Positions 21,531 to 33,200 of a stretch of DNA of 64,000 nt are shown one piece after another. Source of the DNA: Prunus persica (taxonomy: Eukaryota; Streptophyta; Magnoliopsida; Rosales; Rosaceae); contig NC_034013.1 of the NCBI RefSeq assembly GCF_000346465.2, positions 8,184,216 through 8,248,215 of the forward strand, written 5' to 3'. The position numbers and the translations under genes were made by a program. Position 1 is the stretch's first letter. The number at the start of each line of letters is the position of its first letter. The notes beneath the pieces are model-generated. The model made no database searches. It worked only from the letters and a program-made list of their open reading frames with translations, and was not told where the DNA came from.

Positions 21531-21735
21531 CCGAAAATTTAATTACAAAAGATTATCAAAATTAATGATTTAAAGTATAAAAAAATAGGAAATAAAGTAC
21601 AATGAATAGTAATTGCCCTAGACTTTGCCCTTATGGGTGGAACCACAAATGGCAAGGCTGACACTATTCACGTGAATAGTGGCAGCCCTTGCTTGTCCTT
21701 GCCTTAGACTTTGCTCTCATGGGTGGAGTTGCTCT

Positions 21736-22400
21736 AAGTAGCTTTGAATGCTGGAAAGGGGCTGTGCGCCAAGGCTTTGGTTATCAACACACATGGTCTT
21801 CATTCTCTCTCATAATGGTCGGGATTCATTTTCTTGTGATGGTTAAATCATCAAATCAACTAGCTAAATAAACTCATCATGGATCGAATTGAACCCACGG
21901 AACCCAAATCATTCTAAATCATCCACACAACTAATTGAAACGAAATTCATGATCAAGCGTTGTTGTTCTATCCACATAAAAATAAAAATAAAATAAGAGA
22001 GCCAAAAGAACAGCAAGACCTACTTGGAGATGGAGCTCTCGACTCGAAAGTGAAGAGCATAAGCTACTATTACGAACTCTGATTTTTCTTCTTCTTGCAC
22101 GTGTTTATTAACATACATGTTGGATTAGTTATTTATAAACTTACTTGTGATTGAATGAGGTGAGTTAATATGATAATTAAGAATATAATACGATCATATG
22201 ATTTTTTTTTTTTAAAATACACTAAGGGCTTAAAATGAAGGGATAATTTTTTATTTATTGTTTTTCAGAAATTAATACAAAATGATACAATAGAGACTTA
22301 AAATCGAGGGATAAATTTTTTTACTGTTTTTCAGAAATTTATAAAACTCTTGGGCCTGAAAAGAGAGCGGAAAAAACTCATTACAGAGATAAATGGGCTC
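21736..22400. other. Intergenic, no gene recognised
   Basis: AT-rich DNA with poly-T and short near-duplicate phrases (the run around gagacttaaaatcgaggg near 22290 echoes aagggcttaaaatgaaggg near 22225). No coding sequence or RNA gene is seen. Confidence 0.5.
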
Positions 22401-22408
22401 ACTATGAA

Positions 22409-22581
22409 GACGAAATTCTACAGAGAGGGTGCCATATATGGACTCCTCATGTGAACCTTCATATTAGCCACATGATCATTTCATTAAACTTAAGTGAAGT
22501 TCATACTTAGAGAAATCATGTGGCTAATTGAAGGTTTGCATCTATAGTCCATATATGCCACCCTCACTATAGAACAACTCT
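22409..22581. mobile_element. Hairpin MITE, about 170 bp, with 8-bp direct repeat flanks
   Basis: The left arm (ttctacagagagggtgcc ... ccttcatattagccacatga) pairs with the right arm (tcatgtggctaattgaagg ... ggcaccctc-type end, actatagaa). The outer flanks carry ACTATGAA at 22401-22408 and 22582-22589. An 8-bp duplication suggests an hAT-type MITE. It has no coding capacity. Confidence 0.7.
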
Positions 22582-23711
22582 ACTATGAACACAATCGGAC
22601 CAAAATCAGCCCATTTTAAACGGAAAACAAAAGGCCCAAATGAAAATGTATAAATATCTATAGTTTATTAAGCTATTTGGTTGCTGGTTTTATTTTGAAT
22701 GAAATTTCTACTTTACCAAAAGAAAGTGACAATGTTTCTAGTTGTGCTTGTGTTATGCAGATTTTGTTTCATATTTATTAATATAAAATAAATAGAACTT
22801 TCAAATTGTGTACTTTTCCAAGAGCAAGCTTGCCTCCTTAATAAGGAGGAGCTTATCTTCCAAACAAATTGGATTTTAACACTTGCGGAAAATTTTAAAA
22901 CAAAGAAAATTAAAAGAATTAAAATAAAAAGTTAAATGAAATTAACAAGTGTTAAAATCTCATTTATTTCGAGGAGCCAAATTTTTTCCCTCAAAATCAA
23001 CTTTTCTCGGTTAACATATTATTTGTGATTTTAAAAATAGGTTCTTCAAAGCATTTCACACTTTTATGACTTTCTCAAGAACCAAACACACAACCTCACA
23101 TTTCACTCCCTACAAAAAATAGTTTGAATAAAAAATGTATCAATAAAAATAGGGTCAATTGATGATTTACCCCCTAAACTTGTACCTAGCTTTCAATTAA
23201 CCCCTATCCTTTTTATAAAAAAAAAAAAAATTAAGGATATGAACCTCTCTTTTTTCCTCCAATTTCCCCCTATTGTCTAAATCCTCAACATTTCATCCAA
23301 TTTTTAGTTAAATCATTTTAAAAAAAATTAACCCAAAAAAAAGAAGAAGAACTAGCAACCCGATTGCCCCCATCCCCCAGCTCTATCTCCTCTAGCACAT
23401 CAACCCTATCAACTCTAAACCCCCCAGCTCTTGGCCCAGCATTTAACCCCATTTAACCTCCCTGATTTGTATGTTTTTGAAAGCCTTTGCTAGTAATGGT
23501 AAGAGTAGAGAATGGTGGCTCTTGAAATTGATCTGGAGCCGACCAAACCTTTTGCCATGCGGCTAGACATGTAGCCGCTGGACATTAGGCCACCATGCCT
23601 TTTGTTTCTTTTCTCCTTATAGAAAATTGAAATACTCTCTCTCCCATCCCTAGCCCTTGCCCCCAAGACCCAAACCCATCCCATTCCTTAGTCTTGCCCC
23701 CTTAGTCGAGA

Positions 23712-24580
23712 CTAGGCCTCATCATTTAGCCCGCGGGCTCATGGGCCAATAGAGTCCCCCGACTCGTTATGGGCTTTGAAATGGCCCGGCCCGCCTTAGG
23801 CAGGGCTAGGCTTGGGCTTGGGTGTCTGAAGCCCGGTCCGATTAAGCCCAAGAAAGCCCGGCCCGTTAAGCCGCATACATATATAATTATATATAAATAA
23901 GAGTTTAGGTTTAGGATTATATCACTTAAATCACATATATAATTTGTTTCATTTCATTTACTTTTCTTTACTCATTCCTAGTTTATAATTGGATGATTAG
24001 CACATTAATTTGTGTCAATTATTAATTCAACAATTATATATATAAATAAGATGAACAACATATCACATCACCAAATATAATCATATCACGAAACATAATC
24101 GTACCACCAAATATAATCATGCTTTTCTTGAACACATCACCAAATATTTGCATATTTATTCATACCATCCTTTAAAAAAATATTTTTTTGATACTTACTA
24201 TTCTTTAAAATTATTTCTTAAAATGTATTACGATCTAATTATGTAATAACCTCAAAAATAATACTTGGTTTTATTATTTTTGTGGAAAATCTTATAAGTT
24301 GTGTGACTTTATTGGGTGTTCTATGAATTTAGTTTGATGTGAAAATATTGAAATTAAGTGAGTTTAATATCAAATTTGGACTAAAATACCCTTATGATTA
24401 AGTTTATGATTTTTTTTTAATGATGTATGGCCCGTTTAGGCCCGGCCCGATGGGCTTTCTCAAGCTCTACTCATGGGTCGGGTTTGGGCTTTGAATTTTC
24501 TAAAACAACCCAGCCCCTCCCGATATTTTCTCTCTCCTCTTTAAAGCCCGGCCCAAACCCATTGACGAGCCCTAATCGAT
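23712..24580. mobile_element. Possible nested TIR element with GGCCCGGCCC-rich ends
   Basis: The left part reads agcccgcgggctcatgggcc and later ggcccggcccgcc; the right part reads aggcccggcccgatgggctt and aagcccggcccaaacccatt. The reverse complement of the right end (cgattagggctcgtcaatggg) resembles the left end. The middle is AT-rich. The boundaries are approximate and no target duplication was found, so this is a tentative call inside the larger Mutator-like element. Confidence 0.4.
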
Positions 24581-24670
24581 ACCCATCCCCCGGTCCCATC
24601 TCCATGCAAGATCCACCCTTGGACCACAACCCAATGCCACCATACAACCACCTCCATCCCCACGCGAGCC

Positions 24671-24674
<4 letters not shown>

Positions 24675-24728
<54 letters not shown>
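24675..24728. repeat. (GA)n microsatellite
   Basis: About 26 uninterrupted AG dinucleotides within the Mutator-like element at 23152-24952, followed by a short (ATTTT)n tract at about 24743-24770. Confidence 0.96.
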
Positions 24729-24730
<2 letters not shown>

Positions 24731-24961
24731 AATTTTCTGTTTTTTATTTTATTTTATTTTATTTTATTTATTTTTAATGTACTAAATGACTTTTTTGCCC
24801 TCTTTTTTAACAACAAATTGGATGAAATGTTGTCGATTTAGACGGAGGGGAGAAATTGGCAAAAAAAAAGTTCACATCCTTAATTTTCTATAAAAAAAAA
24901 TGATAAATCAAAAGTTAGGTACAAATTCAGGGAGCAAATCGCCAGTTAACCCATAAAAATA

Positions 24962-25429
24962 AAATAAAAAATGAATTGGCTAGGCTAGTAATTATTGAAT
25001 TTCAGTTTATGAAAAAAAAACACTGATTTATTGTAAAAAGCTTCTCCAATAAATTTCACATCCGTAGCCACTCAACTGTTACACGTGTTCCCTCAAAGTC
25101 CCCCCCCCCTACCGTCGATCAGGGTAATAGCTCAAACTCGTTCTTGAAGCCACCCAGTGATTGGCTGTAACACAACAACCAGTAAACGTCGGGTAATGGA
25201 GTCTGGCCCCAGATGCTGTCGTCTAGCGACTCGTAACAAGCCACCTGTCGATCCCATACTCATCAGACCAATTTACGAAAATGCCCCAGTTTTCCAAATT
25301 TCCGTTTAATTTTGATTTTTCAAATTCAATCACCAATTCTCATTTTCTCTCTCTGAAAGAAAAGTCGAGGGGTCGAGCGCAGAGGAAAAGAAAAAACAAC
25401 CAAAAAAAAAAAAGACAGGGTCTCACTCA
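24962..25429. other. Promoter region of the agenet-domain gene
   Basis: The sequence between the Mutator-like element and the CT-rich leader becomes more GC-rich. No clear TATA box stands out. Transcription probably starts in or just before the CT-rich stretch around 25400-25450. Confidence 0.4.
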
Positions 25430-28025
25430 CACACTCTCTTCTCTCCTTTTTCTCTCTCTTCGTGTAAGTTTTTCACTCTCTTCGTGTAAGTTTTTCACTC
25501 TCTTCGTCTGTAGCGCCGTCGATTCGCCGGAACCCTAATTCGATCCGCCGGAAACTCGAAGACTCCGGTAAGGAACCCAAAACCTCCGGCGACCTTTCGT
25601 TTTCGTTTGTTAGGGTTTTCAATTTTCTTCGCTGATGCGTAGTTATCAACTAGGTGAGGGGTGTCTATGAGAGAGACTAACTCCTAGGGTTTTGGCTTGC
25701 AGATGACCGTACGATTGGGGAACAGTTGAGAGATCAAACGGGCTGGATTTCGTCACCGGATGGAGGGAGGTAGCGTCTCTAGACTTCTTACTTCTTCTGG
25801 TACTGTTCATTTCCTCTATTTGGTTCTGTAAACAGTTAGGGCGTATGTGTAAAATTAGGCCAAAGTTGTTCCTTGCTTTGCTTTGAAATGGTGAGTTTGA
25901 TTAAAATTTGTGTTTTTATTTTCCTTTGTGTACTTTGAGCTAATTAGAAATGATAAGCTTTAATCCTTGAATTTATGATATGAGGTGTATGTATTTGTTT
26001 TCATATCTTTTTTAAGTCCTCAATGGCGTACTGAGTTAAATTTTATTGTTTTATGTGTTTATTATTTTTGTAGAGTCTAATAAGATATTATTGAACCTAT
26101 ACTTACTATAGTGTTAATAAAGGTGAATTTTTGTCCAGGTCATGCGTGTTTTGAAAAATAAAAACATCTGAATGTCCAGTTGCAAGTTTAACACGCATTT
26201 TCTCATTAGCAATTATTTGAGTTAATTAATAGCTGCTAGATATACAGAAACTTAATATTGAATGTAGGTATAGTTTTCTGCTATTTTACCTTTACTTAGT
26301 ATGCTGTCTCATGTCCTTTGGTACAAATGCAAGAAATTTTGAAACTTTTAGGATTTCTTGAGGTCAGTGAGTATGTATTTAGTTATGATTAGTGTTTGTT
26401 GCATAGCCTCAGCTATTCCTTATAATAATTTTATTATTATTGTTTGAGTTAAGTTTTGAATGATATCTTGGAGCTTACCAATTGACAATAATTTCTGAAA
26501 TGGAAATAGAATCTTACCATTTATTCTTGTATAATTGAATCATTTTTCTGCATTTATGGGAGGAGTGATATCTGATGTTATAAAAAGTGCCTTGACCTCC
26601 CTTTTTTGTTATTATTTTTTCTTTGGTTTGCGAGTTGATTTTCTTAAAACATAAACTTTCAAGTATCTGGTCAAGTGGACCATTCATTTGGCTTGCCTAT
26701 GGATGAATCAGTCATGGGTACATTTCCATAACTTTCTGTTGTTTTTGTCTAAAGCATTATAAGACAATCTTGTCTGCATAAATAAATTTGTATCTAAATG
26801 TTTACACAAGATAATAGGGCATGTATGATTTGATTCGTTATAATATGTGTGTTATCTGTTAATCACATGGTGCATGTATGATTTGATTTGGTTTGATGCA
26901 TTACTTTTCTTATTTTGTGTTTGAAAAAAAATGTAAGTAGACGATTCATTTATTCATTATTGACTATGTTTTAAACATGCTTTTGTGTCAAGAAGTTTGT
27001 CTGATATGTTATTCTCAGCATTTTTCTGTGTTAAAGTATGTAAATACTTGATTATGAATATTTCTTGAATATATAAGGGTTTATTTTCCAGGTAAATAGT
27101 ATAGTCATCAATCCTTGATTTAAATACATGAAGAGGCAACTCCTATATATATATATATATATATATAGTAGATTTTCGTTCATTTGAATGCTAGGCACCT
27201 TTGTTGTGATAAAGGTGCTGATATTTATATTTTGATATTATATGCTGTTACCCTTTATTGATATCTCAAATCAATGAATGATTTGATTAAGGTATTTGCT
27301 GGGTTTGCTTGGCTGTTGTTATGTGATGCCTTCATCTCTGGTATACTTTAGTATAATTCACAAAATCATATCATGTTACTTTCCCCTTAAATTTAAGAGT
27401 TTTGGGAACTATTGAAGTTCAGCATTTATAACTTGGTTGTGGTTTTGTTATCTGTATAAAGTTAGTGGCATTATATTGGAAAGTCTCACTGAAAGTATTG
27501 AGAAATTGTGAGTTTGAGCATAAATGGGGAGAACGGCTAGGCTCTACAAATGGTTTGAGGATGATTAGCTGTTTGATGAGCAAATGGCTGTAGTGGATTA
27601 AGATTCTTTTCTTGGGTAGTGATTGCATTTTGACGATTTTACTTGTTAATAATTGTGGTGTTTGGATATAATTTCGTGGGTTATGTTTCTCAGGGTCTGG
27701 ATAGGTTTAATTATATCAAACTCGACTTTAGGGACAACCTTGCTCCTGTTTTATTATTTTGGAGTATTACATGACTCCTATTTCAAGTTATAGGTGTATG
27801 TTGTATTTGTGGTTGGTTATCAATTTTTTGTAAGCATGGGTGACTAGGTATTATTGGCTTATTCTGTAAGATGGTGGTTGTAAAGCTTGTAGATTGTCCC
27901 ATATAATGTCTATGTATATACTTGTGCATATTTTTGTCTCTCCCAATATTAGCTATTTGGTCAACGTGGATCACTATTTGTTTTGCACTTCTCCCTGATT
28001 GCTTTTCTATTGTAGGGATACACCC
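25430..28025 (+). promoter_or_regulatory. 5' leader of the agenet gene: two noncoding exons and two introns
   Basis: A CT-rich first exon with a tandem 22-bp repeat (actctcttcgtgtaagtttt, 25466-25510) ends at a GT-AG donor after 25567. A second exon (25703-25799) follows, then a 2.2-kb intron to the acceptor at 28015. The coding ATG is 11 bases into the third exon. The long 5'-UTR intron has an (AT)n run at 27145-27168 and no coding sequence. The exon limits are inferred from splice consensus only. The first exon's repeat contains two extra GTAAGT-like donors, so the leader may be spliced in more than one way. Confidence 0.6.
25703..25729 (+). promoter_or_regulatory. Upstream ORF 1 of the agenet gene (8 codons)
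   Basis: ATG directly at the start of the second leader exon, encoding MTVRLGNS and then TGA. Because the ATG follows the AG of the intron, it exists in the mRNA only when this acceptor is used. It could reduce translation of the main frame. Confidence 0.45.
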
Positions 28026-28071
28026 ATGGATTATGATGACAATGATTTTCAAAGCCAGAATCTTCATTTAG
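25760..28071 (+). promoter_or_regulatory. Upstream ORF 2, overlapping the agenet start codon after splicing
   Basis: After joining 25760-25799 to 28016-28071, an ATG opens a 31-codon frame (starts MEGGSVSRLLTSSG) that runs through the main ATG at 28026 in another frame and ends at TAG 28069-28071. An overlapping uORF of this kind normally lowers translation of the downstream protein, because ribosomes terminating there have already passed the main start. It depends on the inferred splice. Confidence 0.45.
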
Positions 28072-30166
28072 CTGGTGAAGGGAACACTAATTATCCTCCA
28101 GTTTTACGGCCATATGCTCTCCCCAAGTTTGAATTTGATGATAGCCTTCATGGGCATTTGAGATTTGATAGTCTGGTTGAAACTGAGGTTTTTCTTGGCA
28201 TTGAGAGTAGCGAAACTAACCACTGGATTGAGGATTTCTCTCGTGGGAGTAGTGGGATAGAGTTTAATTCAAGTGCAGCGGAATCTTGCTCTATATCAAG
28301 GCGAAACAATGTCTGGTCTGAGGCCACTTCCTCAGAATCTGTTGAAATGCTATTAAAATCTGTTGGGCAGGAAGAAATTATTCCCCCTCAGACTATCTTT
28401 GAGGAATTAGATGCCTGTAAGGAATTGCATTGCTTAACAAAGCAGATGGAGCCTAGTTTTAACAATGATGATAACATTCTTTCTCAAATGGAGGATGTTA
28501 CAGATCTACAGCCTACATTACCACAGGATGATATTCCTGAAAACATTTCTGGCATAGAGGATGTAGGAGTAGATCAGCTACGGGTTGAGGATGCTTCACA
28601 AACTCATGAAGGTAAATTATCAGTTGCTGGAAATTCAGGTGACTTAGATCCAAATGCTTTAAGTGGAAATGATAGCCCACATGTAACTAAAGGGAGTCTG
28701 CTTGCTGATGGGAAATGCAAAGATGCAGATCCGGTGGATTTTGATAATTTGTTTGATGAACCACCAGATAAAAGAGAAGATTCTTGTGCTTCAGGGATGC
28801 AAATTGATGGTATGACAACCTCTGTGCAAAATATTATGGCTATCGGTGATGAGTTGAATAATAAGGATGTCCAACATAATATAAAAAATGTTAATGAAGA
28901 GAATCCAGGCGGTCATGTGTTGAGCATAGAGACACAAAACATGAATGAAAAAGCAGGTGAAAAGGTTACCTGTCATTTGGAAAACCCACATTGTTCAGCA
29001 TCTGAGGTGGAGTCTATTGAATTAGGAATTGCTAATCAAGACAGTGTTATTAATGTGGAGGAACAGTCTAGTGTAATACTGCAAGGGGATTCTAACTTGC
29101 ATATGCTGGGTGGATGCAGTGACAGGGTAAATGGTGGAGTTCTTGCTGACACCAACAAATGTGAAGACATGGTCTCAGATATAGGTATTGATCAATCAAA
29201 ATTAAACACGCATGACTTATCACCTATAGCTTACAAAATCGATACTGGGTATGCAGTTGAGGTTAGCAACAACAATGCTGAAATTTCTTCAAGTCTAGAA
29301 CCTACGCTGAAAGGGGATTCTGACTTACATATGGTGGATGGATGCAGTGACAGGGAATGTCGCGGAGTTCCTGCTGAGACCAACAAATGTGAAGATATGG
29401 TATTGTTTAAAGACACAGATACGGGTGATGATAATTCTAAATTGAACACACATGATTTATCATCAGTGGTTTACAGAAGCGATGATAGGTATGCAGTTGA
29501 GGTCAGCAATAGCAATGCTGGAATTTCTTCAAGTCTAGAATCTATGCTGAAGGTGGATTCTGGACAGAGCAGCTCCAAGGAGAATGCATCAGAAAGTAGT
29601 TTCCGACCAGATAGTGAAATTTTGGTCAAAAAGTTCGAGGTTTCTTTGTCAGTCATTAAGGAAAATGATGTTTCTAAGGATGAAAGTGAAGAGAATAAGG
29701 AAGATCACTCTAATTTGTTTAATTTAACTGCAACTTGTTCTTCAGCTGAAATAGTTAGTGAAGCGCATGTGACTGGAGCTTCTAAAAGTCCTCATGATTC
29801 TTTTGGAGTTTCTGGAGAGAAATCAAATGTGGACGGTGCATCATTTTCTATTCTGGGGGAGTCTACACAAATATGTGATGAAAATGAAGTTTACAGAGAT
29901 GGTGATGTTGGTGATGGTAACCTGGATCTCTCTCACATTGAAAAGGACAATACACAATTGTTCAATGAGTCTAATAATACAGAATTGGAGATTGGTGGAT
30001 CTGTTGATAAGGAATTTCAGCCCTCATCAGTTTGTGAAGGTAGCGCAGAAAAAGAGCTGATTGTCCCAAAATTAAAACATGGTGCTGATGACAATGAATC
30101 AGGTATGTTATGAGATTGAAACTTTAAATGGATAGAGATGTCAAATCCGTTGAATGTACTAACTTG

Positions 30167-30204
<38 letters not shown>

Positions 30205-33200
30205 TGTGCAGTGGCCAATGTTTCTTTGGAAAACCCTGATCTGGCTTCTTGTGTCACAATGGATGCAGTTCCCTCGTCTTCTGGGAATGGCACAACCACC
30301 AATATTAACCGCTCAGAGGTTGAAGCAGAGACTTCTCCTGATGTGGGACCACACTCTGACAAAAAACAAGAAACTGCAAATAAAATGTCGAAAGATGCTA
30401 GTTTTCCATGTATAGTGTCATCTCCTTTGGCAGAAATTGGGCCTGGTTCTGTTTCGGAAGTGGGGAAAGGTGTTTCTTGTGATACTTCTGGACCGTTATT
30501 ATGCAAGAGAGTTGATCAGTCTCTGCCAGTTACAGATAGTTGCAATACAGAATGCCAAAATGAACCTCAAACTGCAGTTGCTACTGAAGTGAGCAAGAGA
30601 AGCACAAATGAGATGGAAGCGTCTTCCGTTCAGTGTGAATCTTCAGAAAATGATGGTGATGGTGCTGGAGCAACCATAAAAGACAGTTTTGAGAAGGCAT
30701 CTGCAAATGTAAAAGGTGATATATTTGCATTTATCTGTCACCATTCCGTCTTTCCTTTGACTAGAAACCATTTAGAGTTGAAAAAGTATAAGGCCAGTGC
30801 AAGTTATCTTTTTGGTACAATCTTTGGCATGTATTAAGTCTTACATCTTTTGAAGTTGACAGTTTCTATCTGTATGGGCTGGACTGACTTTCGTCACTAT
30901 TAAGCAATCTGTGCTCAACTTGACCCCTGGTCCTTTTTCATAAGTTACAAATGCTAATAATGTGGTTTGAATCTAGGGCCTCCTGGAGAAAGCTACAGCT
31001 TCTAACCAACAAGGCGTCCCTTTTTTCTTTTTCTATATGTTATTTTTGTTGATTTTGCAATCATTAATTTTAACTTTTTTCCTTACTATTTTCTCTTCAT
31101 TTGATTATTGATGTTTTAAAATGATTTCTACTGTTATGCAGATCCAATTATGAACTGCGATACGAATGTCACACAGCGTGGGCCTTCACTATTGGTGGAA
31201 ATATGTGGTGGTTCTGCTAAAAAAGTATTGGAAGACACTGACACTTCTGAAGTGTCTGGAGATAAGGGTTCTGCACAGGATGCTGTGCCAAGCATTAATA
31301 GTGAGTCTTCTAATATGGTTAATCTTGAATGACTTATCAAAGTAACAAAAAAGATAAACCTGGAAGGAAATATGGATGAAAATTTGAAATTTCTATTTGT
31401 TTCTGCCGTAAACTCTGTTTCTTCTGCTGCAATTAGGCAATGGCAGGTAGAATGGCTTTCAGGTTTATTTATGGTTTGCTAGAGTCATTCTGTTTCTACT
31501 TGCTGGCCCGGTTCATGATTTTTGGGCTTTTAGTGTTCATGGGATTGGTATGCTAGATTTGGATAAGCTGTGTCAGAATCTTTTAATTTTACATTTTTAG
31601 GAAGTAGAAGACTAATTTTGAGGTTTTGTACAGTCTGGTTGGAATGGTACTTCTTTTCTAGGAAAGCAAAGAAATAGAAGAGAATTTATAAATGAAATTT
31701 TTAGATACAGTGTTCGGGCGGAGCTTTGGGGTTGGGGGGCGGAGGTGGGGAGGGGGGAGAACAAAAACGATATGCAGTATTTAAGCTTCTTTTTTTGGGA
31801 TGCAGTGTTTAAGAAAATTTGGAAAGCTTGAGTGATGCATTTCTATACCTTGTTCTTTTCTTTTATCAAATATTAAGAATGATTCATATTTGTTTATCAT
31901 ATCCTTTATATTTAATGTGTATGAGGCAAATAAAAACATAAGGCCAAAAAGGATTAGAAGGAAAAGATAAGGGTACCACTGTGCTTAGTTGCAATAAGAA
32001 TAAGAAATATGCTTATTAATGCAAATGAAATTGAAGAATTGTGTATATTGTTGTAAACCCATCAAATTCATGTCGGCTCTAGATTATCATGTGTGATATC
32101 ATACTAGTCTACTTTTTTTTTTCTTGTTAGCTGAAAGATTTGATTGTGATGTATGAACTCTTTATGATGTGTCATGTTGGTCTTGGCGATAGTCAAATTT
32201 CTGCATTAGAGAGTAAAATCACAAGCAGATTGAGAACACCTATTTATGAAAATCATGATGCAGCTACTGTACTGAATAGTTATCATGGTTATGGGTGCAC
32301 CATGCATTTTATTCTTTCTACCAATTAGTACTTAGAATAAATATCTCACCATTGGAATGAAACTGATGGAGGCTATCATTATTGGCATTTAATAACAAGG
32401 ATCTATTATGATAATTTCTTTTATTTATTTATGTTTTTGCATCATGTTTCCATTTGACTATAGGATATACCGTTGTTACTTCCACGTCTTGGTTTAATTT
32501 TCTTTGCTGATCATTATCTTTCGTTCTACAGGTGATGCTTCTATGATCTGTGAAGGTTCTACTTGTTCTGCTGCTTTGCCTGAGTCTCATACTGGGTTTG
32601 TTGCACCAGAAAGCGGTCGAAGTTCTGTTGATCCCCACAAACCTGATTGTGTTTCTCCTAAGGTTGTTGGAACCACTGAGCCTTTTGAGACTAAACATGA
32701 ATTAGGCAATAATAAGGGGCCCACAAATCAGAGTGCCCCAGTTTCTGACACTGTTGGGGATGGGGGCAATTATTCTCCTAATTCCCAGAATCCAAATGGA
32801 AATGATGCCTTCAAGGATCGGGGAAATGGCACTTCGGATGTCAGCTTATCTGCAGATTTGCCTAAAGCAGATACTGCCAACATCGTGCAGCGCTCTCCTG
32901 CTATTCCATCTCCCAAAGTATCATTTTTAACCTTCTTGTTGCTCATGTTCATACTGAACTATACTTGTGTCTTTGATCCCTTATATTGCTTGATATACGT
33001 TTTTAACTGGGGCAATGGGGATACTTTCTATAGATATATACTCGTAGCATTATTGATATGTCCTGACATCATCAACATTTCAATGTTCTGATTTAGAACT
33101 ATCTTTTAAGATCTTGTGTCTTTGAAACTTATATTTCTTGACATTTTGTTTATTTTAGGCTGTTGGGAACTCTTGCTGTAGAAATATTCATGTATAATTA

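Larger units (their letters stand above)
17650..21735. mobile_element. PIF/Harbinger DNA transposon with convergent ORF1 and ORF2 (degenerate)
   Basis: The element carries the two genes diagnostic of PIF/Harbinger: a Myb/SANT-like ORF1 (plus strand, 18236-19408) and a DDE transposase ORF2 (minus strand, 19769-20998 and upstream), arranged tail to tail with about 360 bases between them. The right end (reverse complement starts gagcaactccacccatgag, followed by TAA at the flank) fits a Harbinger terminus with a TAA/TTA target. I cannot find the matching left terminus; sequence resembling the internal left end starts near 17656 (gggtttggcccgggcaac), so the left tip is probably deleted. Both genes carry stops. 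Confidence 0.85.
23152..24952. mobile_element. Non-autonomous Mutator-like element with 9-bp target duplication
   Basis: The 1801-bp element starts gggtcaattgatgatttacc, and its other end is the reverse complement of a sequence ending gccagttaaccc. The arms match over about 150 bp, including aattaaggatNtgaac and caacatttcatccaattt. The perfect 9-bp repeat ATAAAAATA flanks it (23143-23151 and 24953-24961). Inside are two GC-rich blocks full of GGCCCGGCCC-type motifs (about 23720-23880 and 24425-24575) in roughly inverted arrangement, suggesting a second TIR element nested within. No transposase is present. Confidence 0.87.

Noticed and set aside
24427..24777. 116-codon plus-strand frame with Arg-Glu run
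   Set aside because: Falls across the GGCCCGGCCC-rich block and (GA)n tract of a non-coding transposon; composition explains it.
27999..28025. Upstream extension of the agenet start (LFYCRDTP before MDYDD)
   Set aside because: These codons are intron sequence ending in the TTGTAG acceptor at 28015; the true start is the ATG at 28026.
33150..33200. Alternative acceptor at about 33159 in the agenet gene (reading AVGNSCCRN)
   Set aside because: The frame meets a stop (taa near 33197) before the next conserved segment; the acceptor at 33258 joins the frame correctly to IVEGSKENSG.
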